From VRUE01 sp963728835 (GTDB lineage Bacteria > Actinomycetota > Thermoleophilia > Solirubrobacterales > 70-9): a stretch of 64,000 nt of DNA. The translations under genes were made by a program, and so were the position numbers. The notes under the pieces were generated by a model. That model was given only the letters and a program-made list of their open reading frames with translations, was not told the DNA's origin and did no database searches. Shown piece after piece: positions 53,939-60,985 of this stretch. Position 1 is the stretch's first letter; each line of letters starts with the position of its first letter. The DNA lies in contig CAVSKZ010000001.1 in assembly GCA_963728835.1 (NCBI GenBank), positions 558,001 through 622,000 of the forward strand. The letters run 5' to 3'.

Positions 53939-55245
53939 GGCATGTGCTGCTTGGGGCCCCGGAAGACGAAGCTGGTGTCCCTCACCGACCGCTGCCCCAG
54001 CAGCGCCATCAGCAGCCGGTTGATCCCGATGCCGAAGCCCCCATGGGGCGGGCACCCGTCGCGGAACATCTCCAGGAAGTGCGGGCGCAGGTAGGTGTCG
54101 ATCGTCTCCTCCTCCAGCCCGGCCTGCCCGATCTGCTCCTCGAGCCGGTCGAAGCGGTGCTCCCGCTGCCCCCCGGAGGTGATCTCGATTCCGTTCCAGA
54201 GCAGGTCGAAGCTGCGCGAGAGGCCTTCGTCGCTCCCGCTGGAGGGCTCTTGCATCGTGTAGAACGGCCTCGCGCCCGCCGGATAGTCCGTTATGAAGAC
54301 CAGGCTGTGCCCGTGCTCGCGGTGGGCGCGCTTGGAGAGCGCCCGCTCCGCCTCGCCGAGGAGCCGCTCGCGCCCGTCCGCCGACTCGTCCCCGGTCAGC
54401 TCTTTCAGGATCCCGACCGGAAAGCGGGGGACCGGCGTCGAGGGAACCTCGACCGGCATGTCGAAGCTGCTTTCGATCGCATCCCCGTGCGCCTCCGCGA
54501 CCGCGGCGAGCGCGTGGCGCAGCAGGCCCTCCTCGAAGTCCATCAGGTCCCGGTGAGAGTCGATCCAGGACATCTCGAAGTGGGCGATCGTGAACTCGGT
54601 GGCGTGGATGGGGGTGGTCCCGGGCTCGCTGCGGAACACCGGGCCTATCTCGAAGACCCGCTCGAAGCCCGCCGCCATCGCCATCTGCATGTAGAACTGG
54701 GCGGACTGGACGAGGAAGGCCTGCTGGTCGAAGTAGGGCACCCGGAACACCGTGGCGCCGCTCTCGCTGCCGCCGCCGCTGATCTTGGGCGTGTGGAGTT
54801 CGATGAAGCCGCGGGCGAGGGCGTATTCGCGCATCGCCGTCTCCAGCGTTGACTGCACCGCGAAGATCAGGAACCGCTCCGGAGAGCGCAGGTCGAGATG
54901 GCGGCGGCTCGGGGCCGGCTTGCCCCCGTTGGCCTCGGCCGAGGCGGAGCCGTTCGCCTGCGCCAGGACCTCGAACGTGTCGACGTGCAGGTGCGGGACC
55001 CGCGCCGATCCCGTGACCGTGCCCGACGCTCGCACCGTGCTGCCCGCCTCGGCCGGGCAGGCGGGCAAGCCCTCCGCCGGCTCCAGGAGCGACTCGAGCT
55101 CCCCGCTGCGATCGCTCAGCAGGAAGCGGAAGGAGTCGGGGGACATGCGCGGCTTGCCGATCCAGCCGCGTACCGTCACCTGCTCGCCGAGGCGTCCCCG
55201 GGCCTCTCCGATCGGCAACGGGCTCGAGGACAAGATGTCACCCAA
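53935..55245 (-). CDS. Archaeal-type AspRS/AsnRS paralogue (class II)
   Basis: 436 residues, the size of archaeal/eukaryal AspRS or AsnRS rather than the longer bacterial AspRS. N-terminal OB-fold tRNA-binding domain (VTVRGWIGKPRMSPDSFRFL), then the class II core: motif 1 region GFIELHTPKISGGGSESGA, substrate loop FLVQSAQFYMQM (usually QSPQ), motif 2 Arg205 in GPVFRSEPG, ITSGGQREHR, and motif 3 Arg in GGFGIGINRLLM. The catalytic arginines are kept, so it may be active, but several usual residues differ, suggesting a new substrate or tRNA. The TTG start at 55245 directly follows the hydroxylase stop; no housekeeping aspS lies in the window. Confidence 0.85.
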   Translation of the reverse strand: MGDILSSSPLPIGEARGRLGEQVTVRGWIGKPRMSPDSFRFLLSDRSGELESLLEPAEGLPACPAEAGSTVRASGTVTGSARVPHLHVDTFEVLAQANGSASAEANGGKPAPSRRHLDLRSPERFLIFAVQSTLETAMREYALARGFIELHTPKISGGGSESGATVFRVPYFDQQAFLVQSAQFYMQMAMAAGFERVFEIGPVFRSEPGTTPIHATEFTIAHFEMSWIDSHRDLMDFEEGLLRHALAAVAEAHGDAIESSFDMPVEVPSTPVPRFPVGILKELTGDESADGRERLLGEAERALSKRAHREHGHSLVFITDYPAGARPFYTMQEPSSGSDEGLSRSFDLLWNGIEITSGGQREHRFDRLEEQIGQAGLEEETIDTYLRPHFLEMFRDGCPPHGGFGIGINRLLMALLGQRSVRDTSFVFRGPKQHMP

Positions 55246-56352
55246 TCAGGAGGCGTTGGCGGCGGCGGTGACGGCGCTCAAATCGATTCGCGTCACGCGC
55301 GGGCGCGCCGGCGCCACATATGCAGCGGTCCTGTTGAGGTCGCGCAGGGAGTATCCGCGCAGCAGCCAGCGGTCTGTGCCGTCGAGCGCGGCGGGGAAGC
55401 GGTCCCGGCCGTGCAGGCAGTCTTCGTTGCCGAACGCGAGCAGGTCGCCCCTATGCAGCTGGAGGCGGCGCGTGGCACGGTGGGCGGCCGCCGTGAACGT
55501 GCGCGCTGCGCGTGCGGCGACGTCGTCGGTTGCCTCCAGGGTCTCGTGCCAGCGGACCGCGGGCCGGCGGAAGGAGCCCGTCAGGGGCGCCACCTTCAGC
55601 GCGATGTCCGCCTCGCCCTCGACCCGGTGGCTGTCCACGACGCTGAAGTTGAAGCGTTCCTCCCGCAGCACGTCGATCTCGTCGTCTGTGAGCTGGACCA
55701 GGATCTCGTCGAGCACGGCGAGCCTGGTGGCAGGCGGGTCCTCGGGTGCCCGGACGCAGTAGAGCACCACCCAGTCAGGGCGGATCGGGTGGAACGCGTT
55801 CTCCGTGTGCATCCCGAGCTCGACTTTGAACGACGCGTTCGACTGCGTGGACGCACCCTCTTTCGTCGGGTAGATGTTGTGTACGAGGGAGCCTTTCTTC
55901 TCCATCGCGTACCCGAACTCGTCTCCGAGCTTGCGCACCGCCAGCGCGATCCAGGCGTTGCCGCGCCTCACGGTCTCGGATCCCGCCCCGAGCTCGATCG
56001 GGGTCGGGCCGGGGTCCTCGTCGAACGGGAGCCCCCTCAGCAGGACCACGGGCACCGTGCCGCGCCGCAGGGCGGCCAGGGCGGCGCGGGCACGACTGGG
56101 AAGCGCTCCCTCGACCACCTCGGCGGCGTTGAAGAACTCCTGCGTCCCGGCCTGGATGGAGGCTGCTTCCACGGGCTCGAGCAGCTCTTTCTCGATGACT
56201 TCGGCGGCGTGCTCGCGCTCGTCGTCGGTGAGCTCCACGGTCCACACCGGCTCGGTGTCCGGCAGGCCGGAGGCGGACTCGGCGGCGGGGGAAAGCGGGG
56301 GGGCCGCCGGGTTCGCGTGGCCGCTCTCAGCGGAGGTGGTGGCGCCGGTCAT
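55246..56352 (-). CDS. Fe(II)/2-oxoglutarate amino-acid hydroxylase, AsnO/VioC type
   Basis: 368 residues of the TauD/TfdA fold in the clavaminate-synthase-like group that hydroxylates free amino acids (AsnO on Asn, VioC on Arg). The iron ligands are visible: His182 and Glu184 in GMHTENAFHPIRPD, and His314 in EDCLHGRDRF; an Arg in DRWLLRGYSL should bind 2-oxoglutarate. The N-terminus has about 35 low-complexity residues. A strong ribosome-binding site (AAAGGAGG) precedes the ATG. It leads a three-gene operon with two synthetase-like genes and lies 50 bases after a tRNA-like RNA on the same strand. No NRPS, usual partner of such enzymes, is present. Confidence 0.86.
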   Translation of the reverse strand: MTGATTSAESGHANPAAPPLSPAAESASGLPDTEPVWTVELTDDEREHAAEVIEKELLEPVEAASIQAGTQEFFNAAEVVEGALPSRARAALAALRRGTVPVVLLRGLPFDEDPGPTPIELGAGSETVRRGNAWIALAVRKLGDEFGYAMEKKGSLVHNIYPTKEGASTQSNASFKVELGMHTENAFHPIRPDWVVLYCVRAPEDPPATRLAVLDEILVQLTDDEIDVLREERFNFSVVDSHRVEGEADIALKVAPLTGSFRRPAVRWHETLEATDDVAARAARTFTAAAHRATRRLQLHRGDLLAFGNEDCLHGRDRFPAALDGTDRWLLRGYSLRDLNRTAAYVAPARPRVTRIDLSAVTAAANAS

Positions 56353-56402
56353 CGGTTCGCCTCCTTTCGGTGTGGGTTAGTCGACCTGGTCCTCTTTCGC
56401 AG

Positions 56403-56670
56403 TACGCCCGACGGGAATCGAACCCGCAACCTTTGGCTTGATAAGCCAATGCTCTTCGAACGCACCTTCCACCACTGACACGATCCGCTTCCTCGGACGG
56501 CCTGAACGATGAGCCATTACCTCGACTCCCGCCGGTATCTGTCACTGCCCTGCTCATGACTGGAACAGGTCCTGCCAAAAGCTGGAAGTGTCTTAAGAAT
56601 CCTAAGTCCGTCTTCGTCCACGGGGCGCCAGTGATTTCCACCACATTCTTTACCGTTGAGCTACGGGCGC
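56403..56670 (-). tRNA. tRNA-like RNA with a 196-nt structured insertion in the D-arm
   Basis: Read on the minus strand, GCGCCCG-TA-GCTC-AACGGTA (56670-56651) and GAGC-A-TTGGC-TTATCAA-GCCAA-AGGTT-GCGGG-TTCGATT... CGGGCGT-A (56454-56403) together make a standard 72-nt cloverleaf: 7-bp acceptor with a G-U end pair, D-stem, 5-bp anticodon stem, 5-nt variable loop, normal T-arm. The two parts are split by 56650-56455. The insert can form nested helices: CACT/AGTG, GACAC/GTGTC, TTCC/GGAA, CCTG/CAGG and ATGAGC/GCTCAT. The anticodon loop TTATCAA would give AUC (Asp codon GAU), which is abnormal; its complement is the usual tRNA-Ile loop. No CCA is encoded, as in the two normal tRNAs here. Pseudogene is the main alternative. 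Confidence 0.65.
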
Positions 56671-56870
56671 ATGTGTTTTCGGCGCTGGCAGCTTCCGAAG
56701 ATTCAAGCGAGTATCCAAAGCGCATCTGGTCCGGCTCGTTCCTTTGTCGAAAGTTGTCAGCAACCGATCAATACATCAGCAACAGCCAATAATCAAAAAA
56801 ACCGTATCAGAGAAGTCAAGGGCCTTGGGCCGGGCGATTTTCCCCCCAAATTTGGCTTCCGGCCCACCTC
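56671..56870. other. AT-rich gap upstream of the tRNA-like RNA
   Basis: About 200 bases without a credible gene. 56761-56820 is clearly AT-richer than the rest of the window. On the minus strand TTGACT (56819-56814) followed 17 bases later by TTGATT could be a promoter for the tRNA-like RNA and the operon behind it. Confidence 0.4.
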
Positions 56871-56875
56871 GTCCG

Positions 56876-56881
56876 TAGACT
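56876..56881 (+). promoter_or_regulatory. -10 element of the Cys-rich protein gene (TAGACT)
   Basis: TAGACT ends six bases before ATG 56888; no ribosome-binding site. Leaderless mRNA likely. Confidence 0.5.
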
Positions 56882-56887
56882 TCGCTC

Positions 56888-57262
56888 ATGCCAGCGACGC
56901 GCGAGAAGACGGGCGAGTGCCGCCAGTGCCGCTCCTTCTGCGACAAGATGGTCGAGCCTCGCGGCTGCGTCGAAATGCGCTGCCGCTACCTCTACAGCTT
57001 CGTCGACGTGCTCAACGGCGTGCAGTACGTCGGCTGCATGCAGGACGTCTTCGCCGCCAAGGTCGAGCTCGACGCAGTCCTCCAGCCCGGTGGCTTCGGC
57101 GGCGTGAAGATGACCGGCGAGGCGCTGCCGCACTGCGAGTTCTCCGTCGAGCGCGCCTACGAGGGCTCGGGAGGGTCCTACGACTGCGTCAACCGCCGCT
57201 TCTTCGACTGCGCCGACGGGGGCCCCGAGGGCATCAAGGCCTTCGACCTGCGTGACATCTGA
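56888..57262 (+). CDS. Cys-rich small protein, function unknown
   Basis: 124 residues with nine Cys: CRQCRSFC, GCVEMRC near the start, then single Cys in VGCMQD, PHCEFS, YDCVNR and FFDCADG. The first five could bind zinc or an iron-sulfur cluster. No signal peptide. Divergent from the tRNA-like RNA, 40 bases before acd. I do not recognise the family. Confidence 0.75.
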   Translation: MPATREKTGECRQCRSFCDKMVEPRGCVEMRCRYLYSFVDVLNGVQYVGCMQDVFAAKVELDAVLQPGGFGGVKMTGEALPHCEFSVERAYEGSGGSYDCVNRRFFDCADGGPEGIKAFDLRDI

Positions 57263-57289
57263 GGGGCGAAATCACGACATCGTTCCGTG

Positions 57290-57295
57290 TAGAAT
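57290..57295 (+). promoter_or_regulatory. -10 element of the acyl-CoA dehydrogenase gene (TAGAAT)
   Basis: TAGAAT ends six bases before ATG 57302, without a ribosome-binding site. Confidence 0.5.
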
Positions 57296-57301
57296 TGCGG
57301 C

Positions 57302-58597
57302 ATGACAGAGACTTCCGCAGTGGCAGATGCAGAGAAGCTGGTGGCTGAAGCGGCCGGCGACACCGACGGCGCGTCCAGCGAGGGGCCGAAGTTCACCCTC
57401 GAGTTGAACCAGGACCAGAAGGACATCCGCGACTGGGTGCACGGCTTCGCCGAGGGCGTCGTCCGTCCGGCGGCCGAGGAATGGGACGAGCGCGAGGAGA
57501 CCCCCTGGCCGGTGATCCAGGAGGCCGCCAAGATCGGTCTCTACAGCTTCGAAGCCCTCGGCCAGTTCTGGGCCGACGAGACCGGGCTGACCCTGCCGAT
57601 CGCCAACGAGGAGCTCTTCTGGGGCGACGCCGGCATCGGGATGGCGATCATGGGCACCTCGCTGGCCGTCGCCGCGATCTTCGGGCAGGGGACCCCGGAG
57701 CAGATGGGCGAGTGGATCCCGCAGTGCTTCGGCAGCGCCGACGACCCCAAGGTCGCCGCCTTCTGCTCCTCGGAGCCCGACGCCGGCTCCGACGTGTCCG
57801 CGATCCGCACCACCGCCAAGTACGACGAGGCGACCGACGAGTGGGTCATCAACGGCCAGAAGGCCTGGGCCACCAACGGCGGCATCGCCGACGTCCACGT
57901 GGTCATCGCCACGGTCGACCGCGAGCTCGGCTCGCGCGGCCACGCCGCCTTCGTCATCCCGCCCGGCACCAAGGGCTGCGAGCAGGGCGCCAAGGTGAAG
58001 AAGCACGGACTGCGCGCCTCCCACACCGCCGACGTCCACCTCGACGACTGCCGCATCCCCGGCGCCTGCCTGCTCGGCGGCAAGGAGAAGCTCGACGAAA
58101 GGCTCGCCCGCGTCCGCGAAGGCAAGAAAGCCAAGTCGCAGGCCGCGATGCAGACCTTCGAGGCGAGCCGGCCCACGGTCGGCGCCCAGGCGCTCGGCAT
58201 CGCCCGCGCCGCCTACGAGTACGCGCTCGACTACGCCAAGGAGCGCCAGCAGTTCGGCCGCGCGATCATCGAGAACCAGTCGATCGCCTTCACGCTGGCC
58301 GACATGAAGCTGGAGATCGACGCCGCCCGCCTGCTGGTCTGGCGCGCCGCCTGGATGGGCCGCAGCGGGCAGAAGTTCGAGAACGCCGAGGGCTCGATGT
58401 CGAAGCTCAAGGCCGGTGAGGTCGCCGTCTGGTCGACCGAGCGCGCGATCCAGATCCTCGGCGGCAACGGCTACACGCGGGAGTTCCCGGTCGAGCGGAT
58501 GCACCGCGACGCGAAGATCTACACGATCTTCGAGGGCACCTCCGAGATCCAGCGCCTGGTCATCAGCCGCGCGATCTCAGGCGTCCACGTCAAATAG
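57302..58597 (+). CDS. Acyl-CoA dehydrogenase
   Basis: FAD enzyme making trans-2-enoyl-CoA in beta-oxidation or amino-acid breakdown. 431 residues: CSSEPDAGSDVSAIRT in the FAD-binding middle domain, INGQKAWATNGG, RQQFGRAIIENQ, and ILGGNGYTREFPVERMHRDAKI with IFEGTSEIQRLVI at the end. The catalytic Glu is probably that of the IFEGTSEIQ region, as in many members. About 30 extra N-terminal residues are low-complexity. Confidence 0.94.
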   Translation: MTETSAVADAEKLVAEAAGDTDGASSEGPKFTLELNQDQKDIRDWVHGFAEGVVRPAAEEWDEREETPWPVIQEAAKIGLYSFEALGQFWADETGLTLPIANEELFWGDAGIGMAIMGTSLAVAAIFGQGTPEQMGEWIPQCFGSADDPKVAAFCSSEPDAGSDVSAIRTTAKYDEATDEWVINGQKAWATNGGIADVHVVIATVDRELGSRGHAAFVIPPGTKGCEQGAKVKKHGLRASHTADVHLDDCRIPGACLLGGKEKLDERLARVREGKKAKSQAAMQTFEASRPTVGAQALGIARAAYEYALDYAKERQQFGRAIIENQSIAFTLADMKLEIDAARLLVWRAAWMGRSGQKFENAEGSMSKLKAGEVAVWSTERAIQILGGNGYTREFPVERMHRDAKIYTIFEGTSEIQRLVISRAISGVHVK

Positions 58598-58602
58598 CCA
58601 CG

Positions 58603-58646
58603 TCTCGAAGGGTTGTGGAGGCCCGAGGGCACACAACCCTTCGAGA
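58603..58646. terminator. Bidirectional terminator between acd and nfo
   Basis: TCTCGAAGGGTTGTG (58603-58617) pairs perfectly with 58632-58646 around a 14-base loop. It lies between converging genes. Confidence 0.75.
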
Positions 58647-58651
58647 AGCAC

Positions 58652-59518
58652 TCATTTCTTACGGCGACGCTGGATACCCGCCTTGCGGAGTCGCTTGGCC
58701 GCCTGGACTTCTTTGCGGTCGGGGCCTTTCTTGATCGGCCCCGGGGTCTCCAGCGTGGCCGGCAGGCCCTCGAACCTCGGCTCGGAGAGGAACGCGGCCA
58801 GGCCCTGCTTGCCCATCTCGCCCTTGCCGAGGTTGGCGTGGCGGTCGCGGCAGGAGCCGAGGGGGGCGGCGGCGTCGTTGACGTGCAGGCACTGGAGGCG
58901 GTCGAGGCCGACCTTGGCGTCGGCTTCGTCGACGACGGCTGAGAGGTGCTTCTCGTCGGTTATGTCGTAGCCCTGGACGAAGAGGTGGCAGGAGTCGAGG
59001 CAGAGGCCGAGGCGCCTGCCGGCGCCCGCCAGCTCGATCAGCTCGGCGGTCTGGTCGAAGTCGCGGCCGAGCAGGCCTTTGTGGCCGGCGGTCTGCTCGA
59101 GCAGGAGGGGGCAGCGGTCGCTGTCCCCGAGCGCCGCCGCGATCGTCTTCCCGGCGCGTTTCATCGAGGGGCCGAGCGGCTCTTTCACCTGTGCCCCCGG
59201 GTGCAGGACGACCCCGGCCGCACCGATTTCGTCGCCGATGCGCAGGGCGTGGGTCAGCGACGCCTGGGACCTTACCCGCAGCTCCCGATCTCGACTGGCG
59301 CAGTTGATCAGGTAGACGGCGTGGATGACGACCGCCTCGACCGGCGAGCCGGCCATCGCCTCCCTGAACGCCGCGAAGTCCTCCGGCCCGTATTTCGTCG
59401 GCCGCCACATGCGCGGGCTCTGGTTGAAGATCTGGATCGACTCGCAGCCGCGCTCGGCCCCGCGCTCGATCGCCTTGTCGAGGCCGCCGGCGGTCGAGAC
59501 GTGGGCACCGATCAGCAT
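58652..59518 (-). CDS. nfo: Endonuclease IV
   Basis: AP endonuclease of base-excision repair with a three-zinc site. 288 residues: IGAHVSTAGGLDKAIERG, HAVYLINCAS, VLHPGAQV, LLLEQTAG, LCLDSCHLFVQGYD and LHVNDAAAPLGSCRDRHANLG region are the AP2Ec signatures. The tail is basic. ATG 59518. Confidence 0.95.
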   Translation of the reverse strand: MLIGAHVSTAGGLDKAIERGAERGCESIQIFNQSPRMWRPTKYGPEDFAAFREAMAGSPVEAVVIHAVYLINCASRDRELRVRSQASLTHALRIGDEIGAAGVVLHPGAQVKEPLGPSMKRAGKTIAAALGDSDRCPLLLEQTAGHKGLLGRDFDQTAELIELAGAGRRLGLCLDSCHLFVQGYDITDEKHLSAVVDEADAKVGLDRLQCLHVNDAAAPLGSCRDRHANLGKGEMGKQGLAAFLSEPRFEGLPATLETPGPIKKGPDRKEVQAAKRLRKAGIQRRRKK

Positions 59519-59563
59519 CGCACCGATCCTATTGACGCGCGGGGCAGGTGCGCTGCCGCTCCT

Positions 59564-59812
59564 TCAGTCTGCGTCGGTTGGTTTCTCGTCTGCCGGGTGG
59601 ACGATCCGTTGCGCCACCGACCAACGCACCTCCACGTCGCGGTAGGTGACTCCCTCCTCTGGCTCTTCGGGAATGTTGTCCCGCTCCACCTCGACCTCGG
59701 TTTCATGGGCGGGGTCGCCGTAGTAGCGGACCTTCTTCTCCGGAACCCGGCCGAACTTCAGCTCCTTCGCCTTGACGGAAGTAAAAAAGTCGAGGTCGGG
59801 CCGGCCCCTCAT
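59564..59812 (-). CDS. Small charged protein, function unknown
   Basis: 82 residues, rich in Glu, Asp and Lys (KKVRYYGDPAHETEVEVERD), no membrane segment. Overlaps the upstream gene's stop by four bases, so the two are one unit. Not recognised. Confidence 0.65.
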   Translation of the reverse strand: MRGRPDLDFFTSVKAKELKFGRVPEKKVRYYGDPAHETEVEVERDNIPEEPEEGVTYRDVEVRWSVAQRIVHPADEKPTDAD

Positions 59813-60840
59813 TCGGCAGTCACCGCCTTCTCAACGTCGTGGACGGTGATGCGCCCTTGGGCGCCGGATCCCTCCACCTCATCGATGGCGAGCCCCATCT
59901 CCTCGGCCTTTCGCAGCGCCCCCGTGGTGGCGTTGTGCTTGGTCGCCCGGCGTTGACGTCGCCGCTCACCCATCTCTGTCGCCTTCTGCGAGGCAGCGAG
60001 GCCCAGCTCCTTCGCCTCGTCGCTGGCCGCGGCGCCAAGCTCTTTGGCGAGGAGCTTCGCGACATGCTTGGCGAGCTGCCCGCTGGAGGGACCTTGACCC
60101 CCTTCTCCTTCGCCGCCGTTGCCCCCGCCCCCTCCGCCCCCGGCGAGCGCGCCCAGTGCGCCTGCGCCCTGACCGAGGCCGCCGACCGCCTGCCCGGCAC
60201 CTTGACCCAACTCACCGACTGCCTTACCGGCCCCGCCGCCGACCTCTTCGACCGCGCCGCCCGCGCCTTTGCCAACGTCCTGCACGGCCCCGCCAGCCCC
60301 TTCGCCGACGTCCTCGACCGCGCCGCCCGCGCCTTCGCCGATCTGCCCGACCGCTTTTCCGGCGCCTTCGGTGACCGGTTCCAGCGCGTGAGCGATCTCC
60401 TTCAGAACGTCCGGATTGCGGTCGAGCGTGGTCAGGACCCGGTCGATGATCGCCGTCACATGGTCGAGCCGCGCTCGCAGCAGGGCCTGGGCCTCGACCC
60501 CCTTGAGGTTGAGTTCGACCTTGCCCAGTTCGGCATGGACGCCGACGCTGAGCCTGACCAAGTCCAGCACCTCTGCGTGGAGCGAGAGCCGGGCCGTGAG
60601 GTCGTCGAGCTCGAAGTGGAGCTCGTCGACCTTGACCACTGGAATGTCGACGACGACGTCTGGCTCGTCGGTGTCGCTGATTTCGCCCGGGTCGATGACC
60701 GTGTAGTCCTCGTACATGCGCTCCGGCACGGTCTTGTCGGAGCCTTGGTTCCGGGCCTTCCCGTTCGAGCTTCGCTTCTTCTGCGGGGTCGGGCTTTTGT
60801 TGCGGCCACTGCCGCTTTTGCGCCTACTCTGTTGCGCCAT
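59809..60840 (-). CDS. Repeat protein with C-terminal E3-binding-like motif
   Basis: 343 residues. Basic N-terminus, then a conserved-looking block (VVVDIPVVKVDELHFELDDL; VEAQALLRARLDHVTAIIDR, residues about 65-140), about six Gly/Ala repeats of the form GAGGAVEDVGE, and a C-terminal part (LRKAEEMGLAIDEVEGSGAQ, GRITVHDVEKA) like the peripheral-subunit-binding domain of 2-oxoacid dehydrogenase E2. From memory, the N-terminal block resembles proteins found near actinobacterial gas-vesicle genes; I am not sure. ATG 60840 is preferred to the longer frame. Divergent from gltX. Confidence 0.68.
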   Translation of the reverse strand: MAQQSRRKSGSGRNKSPTPQKKRSSNGKARNQGSDKTVPERMYEDYTVIDPGEISDTDEPDVVVDIPVVKVDELHFELDDLTARLSLHAEVLDLVRLSVGVHAELGKVELNLKGVEAQALLRARLDHVTAIIDRVLTTLDRNPDVLKEIAHALEPVTEGAGKAVGQIGEGAGGAVEDVGEGAGGAVQDVGKGAGGAVEEVGGGAGKAVGELGQGAGQAVGGLGQGAGALGALAGGGGGGGNGGEGEGGQGPSSGQLAKHVAKLLAKELGAAASDEAKELGLAASQKATEMGERRRQRRATKHNATTGALRKAEEMGLAIDEVEGSGAQGRITVHDVEKAVTAE

Positions 60841-60985
60841 CTCTCTTCCACCTCTCCAACGGATCGATTCCTCTTCCCAAATGGGACTTCCCGCTGCATG
60901 GAAGGCCAAACGCCCGGAGGGATTGCATGTGCTCGGGCCGGGCCAGAGGCCGGGCCCCGATCTCCTGTGGAAACATCCGCGGCCG

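Noticed and set aside
56455..56650. Insert in the tRNA-like gene as a group I intron
   Set aside because: No conserved P7/P3 core or internal guide near the 5' end could be found, and the position (D-arm) is not where bacterial group I introns occur. Not fully excluded.
56403..56670. tRNA-like gene as tmRNA (ssrA)
   Set aside because: tmRNA lacks a normal anticodon arm and 5-nt variable loop, and no tag reading frame ending in Ala-Ala was found.
56327..56725. 132-codon ORF on the minus strand over the tRNA-like gene
   Set aside because: It reads through the tRNA T-arm and has no protein-like features.
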